DNA of 64,000 bases from Nitrosococcus wardiae (GTDB lineage Bacteria > Pseudomonadota > Gammaproteobacteria > Nitrosococcales > Nitrosococcaceae): positions 515,659-579,658 of the forward strand of contig NZ_CP038033.1 of the NCBI RefSeq assembly GCF_004421105.1, written 5' to 3'. Made by a program: the position numbers and the translations under genes. This document shows positions 17,706 to 26,264 of the stretch, piece after piece; the stretch's first letter is position 1, and each line of letters opens with the position of its first letter. The notes beneath the pieces are model-generated. The model was not told where the DNA came from. It saw only the letters and a list, made by a program, of their open reading frames with translations, and ran no database searches.

Positions 17706-18473
17706 CTATAATGAGCTTTTCTGAATGAGGGTCAAACCGCAACCATCCCCATAGGGGAAATCCCCCGGCGAGCCTCCAGTAACAAAGGAATTAAGCATCA
17801 ACCCTGTCATCCCCCGAACCGCACACCATTCGCTCACTGCCCGGAACACACCCCCTTTACCAGTGGAATCAAACGCTGCCGCAAACTGGCTGGTATCGTG
17901 CAAAACCAACAACCCCCCCAGGGGCAGCGCAGTGTACCATAGGTCCAGCTCTTTCAAGGTATGCTCATATTGATGACTGGAATCAATAAACACCAGTTGG
18001 GGCGGCAAATCACCAAAATACGCCGATGCCCGGGCAGGTCCCTCCCTATCAGCAGAATCGGCAACACATAAACGCACTTGTTCCTCCAATCCCGCCTTGG
18101 CAACCCAACCTGCCGTATATCTCGTTACCCCTTCATCGATATCGATGGAAAAAAGCGCGTTTTTTTGGTTCATCTTACGCAGAAGAAACCCCAACAGCAA
18201 AGTCGAGTACCCCACATAATGGCCGCATTGCACGATCCGGTTGATGGCGCTGCCGGAAATCAGTCCAATCAACAAAGACAGGGGCGGCACATTAGCCTCC
18301 CCCGTACTGGGGTATTGACGCTCTGTATCCTCAAACCAATCCTGAACTAACAACCACTCACTCTCATCAAGAAAGCTGTAGGGAATGGGGATATAATCCG
18401 TATTGGGTGCCTGGTGCCACCAGTAGCGATTGTGTTGGCGTTGCCGGAATTTCAGAGATCTCTCACTACTCAT
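17706..18473 (-). CDS. Class I SAM-dependent methyltransferase (O-methyltransferase type)
   Basis: A 255-aa protein with motif I as RIVQCGHYVGYSTLLLGFLL near residue 89, the acidic end of beta-2 as FSIDIDEGV, and DLPPQLVFIDSSHQYEHTLK, the segment typical of the Methyltransf_24 group. GGLLVLHDTSQ follows. Such enzymes cap or decorate glycans in ABC-exported polysaccharide systems. The ATG has a strong GGGAGGG site upstream. Its substrate cannot be inferred beyond its position between GT2 and GT4 genes in one operon. Confidence 0.82.
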   Translation of the reverse strand: MSSERSLKFRQRQHNRYWWHQAPNTDYIPIPYSFLDESEWLLVQDWFEDTERQYPSTGEANVPPLSLLIGLISGSAINRIVQCGHYVGYSTLLLGFLLRKMNQKNALFSIDIDEGVTRYTAGWVAKAGLEEQVRLCVADSADREGPARASAYFGDLPPQLVFIDSSHQYEHTLKELDLWYTALPLGGLLVLHDTSQFAAAFDSTGKGGVFRAVSEWCAVRGMTGLMLNSFVTGGSPGDFPYGDGCGLTLIQKSSL

Positions 18474-18499
18474 TGATACCCTCCCTCATCAGCAATCCA

Positions 18500-19816
18500 C
18501 TAAAGCACCAAAAATTTCGACCATATCCGTTTAAGGTACCGATTTGCCCGGATAAAGAAATTCCCATTCAGTTTTGCTATCTCCGCCTGCATCGCTTCGA
18601 TTTGACTATCCCGGTTGGCAATTTCGCCATTCATCTGCTGGATAATATCCCAGCGCTCCTCAATCATGGCTGCTTGGCTGGCAATACACTGATCCCGGTT
18701 GGCAATTTCATCATTCATCTGCTGGATAATATGCCAACGCTCCTCAATCATTGTCGCTTGGCTGGCAATACATTGATCTCGGTTGGCGATTTCGCCATTC
18801 ATCTGTTGTATCACTTGCCAACGTTCAGCCAGCATGGAGGCCTGATCAGCGAGCTGCTGAATGGAACGAAAAATCTCTGGGGGGCAGGAAGCCGCCTTCG
18901 CCATCTGCTGCAATCGCCAACTTGCACCATCGCCACCCGCAAACTCCAGCAAGCGCTGCTCTTTCACCCCCACAAGACCATAAATCAAATAACATAAAAG
19001 AGAAACCGGATGTAAGCTCTCATTCTGCATCAATACCAAGAGGAGGGCTTCCGCCCGGGCTTCCGCTTCCGAGCCATTCCCTAAACGTAATCCCGGTGAG
19101 AGCAGCGCCTTGGCCTGAATATAGGAGTTTTCATGGATATGGCGCCAGAGGTCATCTTCGGACAGGGTATTGGCTTCATGGACACGATAGGCCAGCAAAT
19201 TTTCCCGAATCCAGATGGGTGCGCTGTACCGGCTGGCCCGTAAGGCCCAATCCCAGTCGTGGGTATAGCGCAGAGGAAAAAAAGCGCCGACCCGATTGGC
19301 TAGAGAGCGGGAAAAAAAGAAATTGGAGGTGGTAATGGCGAGATTGCCGGCGAAGAACCAATTCGCTGGATTCAATGTTTCACAATGGCCACACAATGCT
19401 TTATAGCTTTGGGCGCGAGGGTGATGGTGAACCTGGTTTCCCGAGGGGCCAATGAAGTTCACATTGCTGAAAACAAAAGCATCGTTCCCGCCCGACTGCT
19501 CAGCCACTGATAGCAACCGCTCGAGCCGGTGGGGGTCATACGCATCATCCGAATTCAGGATAGCAAGGTATTCCCCCTGGGCTATGGCCATCGCCTCATT
19601 AAGGGTGGCGTCAGCCCCCCGATTGGTATCATGTCGGCGCAGGCGTAGGCGGTTATCCTGGAAAGATTGCAGTCTCTCCCACGTACCGTCCTGGGAGGCA
19701 TCGTCGATGACAATGAGTTCCAGATTCTGATGAGTTTGGCCAAGCACGCTCTCCACCGCCGAGGAGACGTAGCCTTCGTGATTGTAGGCGGGGATAATCA
19801 CGCTTACCAGGGGCAT
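18500..19816 (-). CDS. GT2 glycosyltransferase with C-terminal tandem-repeat coiled coil
   Basis: A 438-aa protein from the ATG at 19816 (AAGGAC site upstream); the frame stays open to 20035 but would overlap the preceding gene. The GT2 core has LVSVIIPAYNHEGYVSSAVE, LIVIDDASQDGTWE, GEYLAILNSDDAYDPHRLER and DWDWALR. Residues about 325-415 are a coiled coil containing 2.7 copies of a 28-residue unit (ERWHIIQQMNDEIANRDQCI plus ASQAAMIE), i.e. four heptads per unit. The short basic tail RANRYLKRIWSKF may bind the membrane. The coiled coil could act as a length ruler or assembly platform; that is inference. Confidence 0.88.
   Translation of the reverse strand: MPLVSVIIPAYNHEGYVSSAVESVLGQTHQNLELIVIDDASQDGTWERLQSFQDNRLRLRRHDTNRGADATLNEAMAIAQGEYLAILNSDDAYDPHRLERLLSVAEQSGGNDAFVFSNVNFIGPSGNQVHHHPRAQSYKALCGHCETLNPANWFFAGNLAITTSNFFFSRSLANRVGAFFPLRYTHDWDWALRASRYSAPIWIRENLLAYRVHEANTLSEDDLWRHIHENSYIQAKALLSPGLRLGNGSEAEARAEALLLVLMQNESLHPVSLLCYLIYGLVGVKEQRLLEFAGGDGASWRLQQMAKAASCPPEIFRSIQQLADQASMLAERWQVIQQMNGEIANRDQCIASQATMIEERWHIIQQMNDEIANRDQCIASQAAMIEERWDIIQQMNGEIANRDSQIEAMQAEIAKLNGNFFIRANRYLKRIWSKFLVL
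18610..18824. repeat. 84-bp in-frame tandem repeat, about 2.6 copies
   Basis: Units begin at 18610, 18694 and 18778 with the shared opening GGTTGGCAATTTCGCCATTC (small variations), a spacing of exactly 84 bp. The third unit is partial. The repeat encodes four heptads of coiled coil in the GT2 gene at 18500-19816. Copies differ at only a few positions, suggesting recent duplication. Confidence 0.85.
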
Positions 19817-19851
19817 ATCGATGTCCTTGAACAATGAGAGAGCTGCATAGA

Positions 19852-20772
19852 TTACTCCACTGCCCCATATCTTCCCATACGCCCCCAAAGACCATGCCAA
19901 AGCCCTAAAGTCATCATTTTGATCTGTTTCAGCCGGGGTGGAGCGAACAGGGCATAGAAAAAAAAGCGTTGCCACAACCGGAACCCATCGGCCAGCTTCC
20001 AAAGAGGAGGGATCCAATTCTGCCGATAGATCCAAATCGCATTACGGAACAGGTAGTAATGCCTCAAGGGGCTTCGAGCCACGACTTCACGCCCCAGAAA
20101 GCGAATAGGTTCCTCTCCCAGGGTGTGGAACATCTTCGCGCCGCAGACCCCATAGGCCTGATATCCCTTCTGCCTGGCCCGCAATATCCACTCGATATCG
20201 ATGTAGTCGATGAACAGCGCCTCCACCATGCCGCCTACCTTGTCTAATACTGCCATTGGAATCAAGCTCCCGGAGGAAATGAGGTGATCCACTTCCAGCA
20301 CCTCATCGTCCCTTTGGCAATGGCAACGCCCGATCATCAGTCCCCGCACCCGAACAAAGGGCGGTGATCGAGGCCGCCTCCGATCTTGATAATTGGGACC
20401 TAGAGCGCAAACCCGCTGTCCCCTCTGCTCCAACTGCTTCCATGCTCCATACAACTGCTCGATCATATCAGGGGCAGGGCAACTATCCTGGTCGAACAAT
20501 ACCACATGGGTGGCGTCCCGCTCCCTGGCCCAGGCGATCCCCTTGTTCTGGGCTGCAGCCACTCCCTGATTGTCAGGCAACGCTAAGCAATGGAGATTGG
20601 CGACGCCCCGTTGCTTCAGCCATTGGGGAATGTCCCCTCCCGAGGCGTTATCGACGACCACTACCGCTTCGACCTGAGGCGAGACCGCGAGGAGCAGCCG
20701 TTCCAGGTCCTCCCGATCCGGCTGGTAAGTGATGATGACCGCGATGCAGCAATAATTTTTTCCTCGCTCCAA
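19852..20772 (-). CDS. GT2 glycosyltransferase, rhamnosyltransferase (RfbN/RhaT-like)
   Basis: A 306-aa GT2 enzyme of the rhamnosyltransferase type: IAVIITYQPDREDLERLL, VVVVDNASGGDIPQWL, LPDNQGVAAAQNKGIAWARE and the characteristic VVLFDQDSCPAPDMI. Further on come SSGSLIPMAVLDKVGGM and FIDYIDIEWILRARQKGY, then RHYYLFRNAIWIYRQ. This motif set is shared with rhamnosyltransferases such as RfbN. The start is uncertain: the frame opens with TTG at 20772 and I see no good ribosome site. It lies between the 1237-aa multidomain gene (115 bp upstream, containing a palindromic repeat) and the coiled-coil GT2. Confidence 0.87.
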   Translation of the reverse strand: MERGKNYCCIAVIITYQPDREDLERLLLAVSPQVEAVVVVDNASGGDIPQWLKQRGVANLHCLALPDNQGVAAAQNKGIAWARERDATHVVLFDQDSCPAPDMIEQLYGAWKQLEQRGQRVCALGPNYQDRRRPRSPPFVRVRGLMIGRCHCQRDDEVLEVDHLISSGSLIPMAVLDKVGGMVEALFIDYIDIEWILRARQKGYQAYGVCGAKMFHTLGEEPIRFLGREVVARSPLRHYYLFRNAIWIYRQNWIPPLWKLADGFRLWQRFFFYALFAPPRLKQIKMMTLGLWHGLWGRMGRYGAVE

Positions 20773-20797
20773 CCCTAAGCACCATTGAAAATCATGA

Positions 20798-20866
20798 TAG
20801 AGGCGGCTTTGGCTTTAGCCGCCAAGCACGTTTGGGAACAAATCGCGGCTAAAGCCGCCCCTCCAC
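20798..20866. repeat. Palindromic dispersed repeat (GGCGGCTTT...AGCCGCC family), copy 1
   Basis: The sequence from 20801 has AGGCGGCTTTGGCTTTAGCC GCC, a spacer CAAGCACGTTTGGGAACAAAT, then CGCGGCTAAAGCCGCC, a long hairpin. A clear relative is at 28493-28557 with the same order. It sits between two genes of an operon, so the hairpin will be in the mRNA. Confidence 0.75.
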
Positions 20867-20887
20867 GGGGTGATTGAAAAACCTTGT

Positions 20888-23800
20888 CTAGCGGCCATGA
20901 CAGGCGGCTTCATAGACTCGCAAAGGGTCTATTCCTGTTAACCGAGGCGGTAGCGAGGGGGCCGAAGAACGTCGGTAACCTTCGATAACAAGATGCCTTA
21001 TAGGCTCTAAATGGGCCTCGCCATCACGGCTGGCCTGCTTGACTCGCGCCAGGGTCGCCATAAAAGATTCCCGAGTTTCTGAAGACACCAACTCCAGGAT
21101 TTGGTCCAAGATTTTATCCACATCCTGCCAATCCTCCATTATCCAACCTGCCCCCGTCTCCACTACTCTCTCTTGGAGTGTGCCTATGGGAGGCGCTAAC
21201 ACTGGCCGGTCAGCCTCCCAGGCCTCGGAAAGGGTATAAGAAAAGGTTTCAGGGCCTGCCGAGGGGAACACCACCAGAGAAACAGCGTAATGATCTAGCA
21301 AGGCAGGCAACTCCTCCTGCCCATAAGGGCCATGGAGCGTTAACACCCGGTCCTCGCTTTGATAAGGTACGGGCGGATCGCCTTGACGATCTGTGTATCC
21401 GATCACCACCCAGCGCAGCGGCAATTTTCGCTTCCGGGTTTTTGCCACCAACTGCTCTAGCTTTCTGGCACCTTTTACCGGCCCAATAGCACCGAGCACG
21501 CCAATGGACTTGATGCCATCCTTTGGCAGCAAAAAAGCGCGGAGAGCGCCCCCTCTTAGCTTGGGAAGATCTAGATGGGGGATATTAGGAATGACGGTAA
21601 TAGGAACCGTAGGGAAATAGCGGTTAAGGGTATGCTTAACCCAAGCCGACGGGGCAAACACAAAAGCGGCTTTGGATAAAAATTTCTGATGTTTCCAGCG
21701 CCATTCTTCCATATCGATATGGGCAAAAGATCCTTGCGCGCCAAGACATTGACGGCACAATTCCAGATCGGTCGTGGCATTACAATAATGGCCACTGCCA
21801 TCCAAAAGATTAACCGTTGGACATGCCAAAAAGAAATCATGGACACTAACGCCATAGGGAATCACTGTTCCTGCAAAGGCCTCCAGCAAACCATCACGGC
21901 AACCGGCAAGGTGATGGATGTGGCACAGTTTAATCTCCAACCACCCACACATTGTCTCCAAAAAATCAGTCCAGGTTTCACCATCCCGGCGTTGAAAACG
22001 ATAATGTTGCTCTTCCTCTCCAGAAATAAGCCCTTTGACCACCCACTCCTGCTCTAAGGCAATCAGCAAATAGTGTCGAAATTCACCCCCAATCAATGTT
22101 GCCAGATTTCTGATATAGGCCCCTATCCCACCACCACGGCCCCGCAGCACCGCAGGTCCCCCATGACCATGCATAATATGCAGGACTCCCGGCATTTCAG
22201 GGGTAGAAAGAATCTGGAGCTGGGTTTTAATCAATTGCCGAATCGGCTGGAGCGGATCCTGTTTGATAAAACCATTGACCTGTTCCAAATAGGTGGGGTG
22301 CTTGTTCAGCAGCGCCGCCATTTGCTTTTCTGCGATGACCTTTTTTTCTTGGCCAAAGGAGCCTCCGCCCCTATGGGCCACATAAGCATCGCTACAGAGC
22401 ACATTCCGAAAGCCCGCTTCTATGGCACGCATGCATAAATCATTTTCCTCCCCGTACCCCTTGCCAAAAGCATCCACATCAAATAATCCCACCCTATCCA
22501 TAAGCGCCCGGCGGATATATAGGCAAAACCCAACCCCGGTAGGAAGCTCCGGATAGACGGCTATCCTGGCCTCATCCATAGCGAGATTGATCAATTCTGG
22601 ATTTTCAGGGAAGGGATTTTCCCGGCAAAAATCAGGGAAAGAACAGATTTCCCCATTATTGGAGAAAGGAGTAATGGTGCCTATTTTGGGGTCCGAAGCA
22701 GCACAACGCTTGAGTTTTCTAAGCCAATGTTGAGTCACCAAAGTATCGGAATTTAACAGCACCACGTCATTTCTGCCGATGGACATTCCCCGATTGGCGG
22801 TGGCGACGAACCCCTGGTTGTGCTCATTTTGCAGCAGCACAATATTCTCTTCTCCCGCTGTCCTAAGCTCTTCAAATAAGGTCTGAATCCGGCTATCGGT
22901 CGAAGCATCATCGATGAGCACCAGTCGATAAGGTTCATCCGTGCAGCGGCGTATGCTCTCTAAACAGGAACACAGAGGTTCATAAGCATTATAAATAGGA
23001 ATCACAATATCAATGGACGGGGAATCGGCCTGTTCGATTTTTGGGCGGTTTAGATACCAACGTTTCAACGGCCGAAAAGGTCGGCGCATCCAGCCGCGAA
23101 AACTTTCTTGATAAGCAAGCCGAGTTTCTAAATAGTGGACCAAAGCATTGGCTTCGGCCAACTGCTGTTCATAGGCGGCGAGTTCCCGCTGCTGCTGCTC
23201 GACTTGTTCATGAAGCCCTTGCAGATCTCGAGCACTACTTGCAAGCAATTGCTCTTTTTCTTGCAACTGACGTTTATGATGGGCAAGGAATTGACCCTTT
23301 TCTTGCAATAATCGATCCCGCTCTTGTATTTCCCGATCCTTCTGCCCCAGGCGTTGGGCCAATGCCATGAAATCAGCGGATTGAGGCCAGGAGATTTGGA
23401 ACTCCAAAACGCCCCCCGCTTGCAATAACGCTAAGGTTTCAGTCTCTAGAGACAATTCAAAGTAAGTCTCTTTGCCCATTAACAGGACATTGACCCCCAA
23501 GGCAGTCATCCAACTACTGGAGAATTCCATCTGGTGGGTTTTATTCACCGGCAAAGGGGCCCTATCACCATTCCATCGCCAAATACTGCGATTTTCCTTA
23601 TCGTAAAGGTCTATTTGGTAAATTCGCATGAAACCCGGCCGATCGGCGGGATTGAGCCGTATCCCGGTGGGAACTTCAGCCAAGGGAGGAATAGAAAAAC
23701 GGATCACCTGGTGTTCGGCGCCAATACAACCGAGGGTACAACAGCTATTTTCCTGGTGATATTCTGCCTTTCCGAAACGCCAGTAGAGTTGGCAAGCAAA

Positions 23801-24601
23801 ATGGAACTCAGGGGTAATGGGGGTCGCTTCCGGTTTTTGAATTGCTTGTTTTCCCGGTGTAGCCTCAACGATAAATTGATAGGTCAAAGCATCAGGGTAG
23901 GCTTTCAATAAATGATAAATAGCGGGGGGCAAGGTCTCTAAATAATAGCCTCGGAATTCACTCGCTCTCATATCGCAGGGGATTGCCTCTACCGCAAGGG
24001 GAACCAAATCATGGCGATTGAGAAATTCCAATAGGGATTTGCGAGTAAAAAACCGCAAATGGGTGGCATCCAACAATCCCTCGGGACGGTAGCGAAATTC
24101 TCCCGATAGCAGTTCAGCAATCACTCCCGCATGGGCAATATTAGGAATGGATAGCAAGATTCGCCCATTTGGCCTCAATAAGGCGGGCAGTTGGGAAACT
24201 ACCGCCCCTGGATCCTTTAAATGTTCAAGGACATCGGCACAGACGATATAATCATAACGGCGATGCTCGTCCTCCCTCTGAACATTTTCTGGATGTCTCG
24301 ATTCGGTCCCGGTGAAGCAATTGGGAAAAAGCGCCCTTAGATCCACTCCTTCCAGATCGGCTATCCGCAAATCCCGATAAAAAGGTTCGGCTAGCTGGGC
24401 TTGTTCAAGACTGAATTCCACGCCATCCACAATGCAATTTAATGCTGTGGATAAATATTTCCCCAAAACCCCAGGGCCGGTACCTAAATCCAATACCTGG
24501 GTATTGGGTCGGATAAGGCGGGCAATTTTAGCCAGGGAATCGTCTCCCTGGGGATCTAACTCCCGGGCATAGAGATGACTTTCTGAGAAAAACTGGTCCA
24601 T
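20888..24601 (-). CDS. Multidomain methyltransferase - coiled coil - GT2 - GT4 protein (1237 aa)
   Basis: Four parts are visible. Residues about 1-250: class I methyltransferase, motif I TQVLDLGTGPGVLGKYLS, then DYIVCADVLEHLKDPG and LRPNGRILLSIPNIAHAG. About 265-400: a beta-rich region of unknown fold. About 410-500: coiled coil rich in Q/E/R (LGQKDREIQERDRLLQEKGQ). About 545-790: GT2 (IDIVIPIYNAYEPLCSCLES, VLIDDASTDS, VVLLNSDTLVTQHWLRKL). About 810-1230: GT4 (LHIMHGHGGPAVLRGRGGGI at the front, FPSAGPETFSYTLSEAWEAD near the end). It begins the operon ending at 14419. Methyltransferase plus coiled coil recalls WbdD-type chain terminators, but here the polymerising domains are fused in; that comparison is inference. 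Confidence 0.9.
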   Translation of the reverse strand: MDQFFSESHLYARELDPQGDDSLAKIARLIRPNTQVLDLGTGPGVLGKYLSTALNCIVDGVEFSLEQAQLAEPFYRDLRIADLEGVDLRALFPNCFTGTESRHPENVQREDEHRRYDYIVCADVLEHLKDPGAVVSQLPALLRPNGRILLSIPNIAHAGVIAELLSGEFRYRPEGLLDATHLRFFTRKSLLEFLNRHDLVPLAVEAIPCDMRASEFRGYYLETLPPAIYHLLKAYPDALTYQFIVEATPGKQAIQKPEATPITPEFHFACQLYWRFGKAEYHQENSCCTLGCIGAEHQVIRFSIPPLAEVPTGIRLNPADRPGFMRIYQIDLYDKENRSIWRWNGDRAPLPVNKTHQMEFSSSWMTALGVNVLLMGKETYFELSLETETLALLQAGGVLEFQISWPQSADFMALAQRLGQKDREIQERDRLLQEKGQFLAHHKRQLQEKEQLLASSARDLQGLHEQVEQQQRELAAYEQQLAEANALVHYLETRLAYQESFRGWMRRPFRPLKRWYLNRPKIEQADSPSIDIVIPIYNAYEPLCSCLESIRRCTDEPYRLVLIDDASTDSRIQTLFEELRTAGEENIVLLQNEHNQGFVATANRGMSIGRNDVVLLNSDTLVTQHWLRKLKRCAASDPKIGTITPFSNNGEICSFPDFCRENPFPENPELINLAMDEARIAVYPELPTGVGFCLYIRRALMDRVGLFDVDAFGKGYGEENDLCMRAIEAGFRNVLCSDAYVAHRGGGSFGQEKKVIAEKQMAALLNKHPTYLEQVNGFIKQDPLQPIRQLIKTQLQILSTPEMPGVLHIMHGHGGPAVLRGRGGGIGAYIRNLATLIGGEFRHYLLIALEQEWVVKGLISGEEEQHYRFQRRDGETWTDFLETMCGWLEIKLCHIHHLAGCRDGLLEAFAGTVIPYGVSVHDFFLACPTVNLLDGSGHYCNATTDLELCRQCLGAQGSFAHIDMEEWRWKHQKFLSKAAFVFAPSAWVKHTLNRYFPTVPITVIPNIPHLDLPKLRGGALRAFLLPKDGIKSIGVLGAIGPVKGARKLEQLVAKTRKRKLPLRWVVIGYTDRQGDPPVPYQSEDRVLTLHGPYGQEELPALLDHYAVSLVVFPSAGPETFSYTLSEAWEADRPVLAPPIGTLQERVVETGAGWIMEDWQDVDKILDQILELVSSETRESFMATLARVKQASRDGEAHLEPIRHLVIEGYRRSSAPSLPPRLTGIDPLRVYEAACHGR

Positions 24602-24648
24602 AATGATTGATTGGGAGAGGTACTACAACCTATAACCGTTAATTAATA

Positions 24649-25245
24649 ATGCACGCTAGTTCTTACCAACACATGTCTCGCCTCGTCGAGGCTTATTTCA
24701 GTCACCGCGACTCCCTCGATATTCTTGACTTGGGCAGCTATGACGTCAATGGAAGTTACCGCCCCCTTTTCGAGCAGCCAAGCTGGCGCTATAGAGGAAT
24801 GGATCTTTCCCCAGGCCCCAATGTGGATATTGTCCTCTCCTCCCCCTACCGCTTTCCCCTCTCCACAGACGATATGGATCTGATTATTTCCGGGCAGGCT
24901 TTCGAACACATCGAGTTCTTTTGGCTGACTTGGCTAGAAATGGTGCGGGTGCTCAAGCCTGGCGGGATGATCTTCCTGATTGCCCCCTCCCGGGGTCCCG
25001 AACACCGCTACCCCGTGGACTGTTGGCGTTTCTACCCCGATGGCTTTGCCGCCTTAGCCAAGTACGGCGCCTTAGAACTGATTGAAGTTCGCACAGACTG
25101 GGAACCTCACCCCGAACCCGATAGTGCGCCCTGGGGAGATACGGTCGGGGTATTTATGAAACCCAGGCGCAATTATACCGCCCGTTTCTATGAACGAGCT
25201 CAATATGCGCTGCGCCGGCTCTTAGAAACTCGCTTATTTAAGTAG
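24649..25245 (+). CDS. Class I SAM-dependent methyltransferase
   Basis: A 198-aa methyltransferase: motif I LDILDLGSYDVNGSYRPLF (residues 23-41), then YRGMDLSPGPNVDIVLSS, DLIISGQAFEHIEFFW and VRVLKPGGMIFLIAPSRG. The family member type (GSYDVNGSYR) is frequent next to sugar transferases. It is transcribed away from the 1237-aa gene across only 47 bp, so the two share a divergent promoter region, and it converges on the acyltransferase. Substrate unknown. Confidence 0.86.
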   Translation: MHASSYQHMSRLVEAYFSHRDSLDILDLGSYDVNGSYRPLFEQPSWRYRGMDLSPGPNVDIVLSSPYRFPLSTDDMDLIISGQAFEHIEFFWLTWLEMVRVLKPGGMIFLIAPSRGPEHRYPVDCWRFYPDGFAALAKYGALELIEVRTDWEPHPEPDSAPWGDTVGVFMKPRRNYTARFYERAQYALRRLLETRLFK

Positions 25246-25355
25246 GACAGGGACCCCCAACATTTAACCCTTATTGGCGGGACTACCCTTCGGGCGTAAT
25301 CCCCTCTTCGCTGAAGGCAAGATTCTCCTACGGCTTCTAATTCCATGGCATTTTA

Positions 25356-26252
25356 TTATTTAAAAAACCCTTGTACCAACCACCAAAAGTGCCAAGCAGG
25401 GGAGTCCCGTGAAATGGCCTCAGAGAAACAGCCCGCCAACGCTTCTACAAGTTGATGCTGATCCTGGCTAGGCAACGGACCGGTAACATGCAAATACCGC
25501 TGTCCCGTCGCATGATTGAGGGAGACCGTGAAGGCCACCGCGGGAATAGCCTCGTTCACCGCTAGCCGGACCAGCCCACTGGGCCACCAGGCCTGGCGCT
25601 GAAATAGCTGTACTGGCAAACAGTTCCCCCCTTCGCTAGGGGGAACATCAATCAGTGCCACCACAGATTTTCCCTGCCGTAGGGTTGCAAGCAGGCGAGG
25701 CACGCTGCCTCCTTTATAAATCACCTGGGCTGACCCCACCCTTTCCACTTCCCGGAGTCGTAACCGTGCATAGTAATAAGCCACCCGACGATGAGCAAAA
25801 ATCTTTTTATCAAGGCGGACAGATAAAAAGGCCGCCGTTATCCCTTGGCTGCGCAGATGACGCAAAGACCACAATCCTGTCCCCCAATGGAAGGTAATAG
25901 CCAGAAAAGGGGTATTTTTAGGCCAATCCGACCCGGTAAAACTCAGGTATTTGCACATCCAACGATCGGAGCGAAAAAGGGAGAGGTAAAGATCCCCATG
26001 ATCCACAAGCTGAATTAAGCGGTAAGCGGCACACCAACGAGCGGGATCTGCCACGGGAATAATACTTTGTGCTGCTGCTAGGGCCTGTGCCGTCTGCTCC
26101 CCATAAAGCCATGAATATCGACTCAAATAGCGGTAAAGCCGGAAACACAAAGGCCAAGGGAGGAAAATCGCAGTCCCTGGCAATAGCACTAATTCCACCA
26201 GATCCTTAAATTCCTGCCGTAGCCGAATACACAGCCGCGTCCCCATCGCCAT
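25356..26252 (-). CDS. LpxL/HtrB-like lipid A-type acyltransferase
   Basis: A 298-aa protein resembling the lysophospholipid/lipid A acyltransferase superfamily: a hydrophobic N-terminal segment (LVELVLLPGTAIFLPWPLCF), FLAITFHWGTGLWSLRHLRS as the likely catalytic-histidine block, then RQGKSVVALIDVPPSEGGNC and FWWLVQGFFK at the end. The canonical HxxxxD is not obvious after the HWGTG histidine, so activity is uncertain. It lies 12 bp after wzt in the wzm-wzt operon, unusual for a lipid A gene, and may acylate the glycan or its lipid anchor. Overall confidence in the family is moderate. Confidence 0.65.
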   Translation of the reverse strand: MAMGTRLCIRLRQEFKDLVELVLLPGTAIFLPWPLCFRLYRYLSRYSWLYGEQTAQALAAAQSIIPVADPARWCAAYRLIQLVDHGDLYLSLFRSDRWMCKYLSFTGSDWPKNTPFLAITFHWGTGLWSLRHLRSQGITAAFLSVRLDKKIFAHRRVAYYYARLRLREVERVGSAQVIYKGGSVPRLLATLRQGKSVVALIDVPPSEGGNCLPVQLFQRQAWWPSGLVRLAVNEAIPAVAFTVSLNHATGQRYLHVTGPLPSQDQHQLVEALAGCFSEAISRDSPAWHFWWLVQGFFK

Positions 26253-26264
26253 TACAACTTTTTT

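Noticed and set aside
18407-18997. Plus-strand frame of 196 codons
   Set aside because: It is antisense to the repeat-rich coiled coil of the GT2 gene; its repeats mirror those of the real gene.
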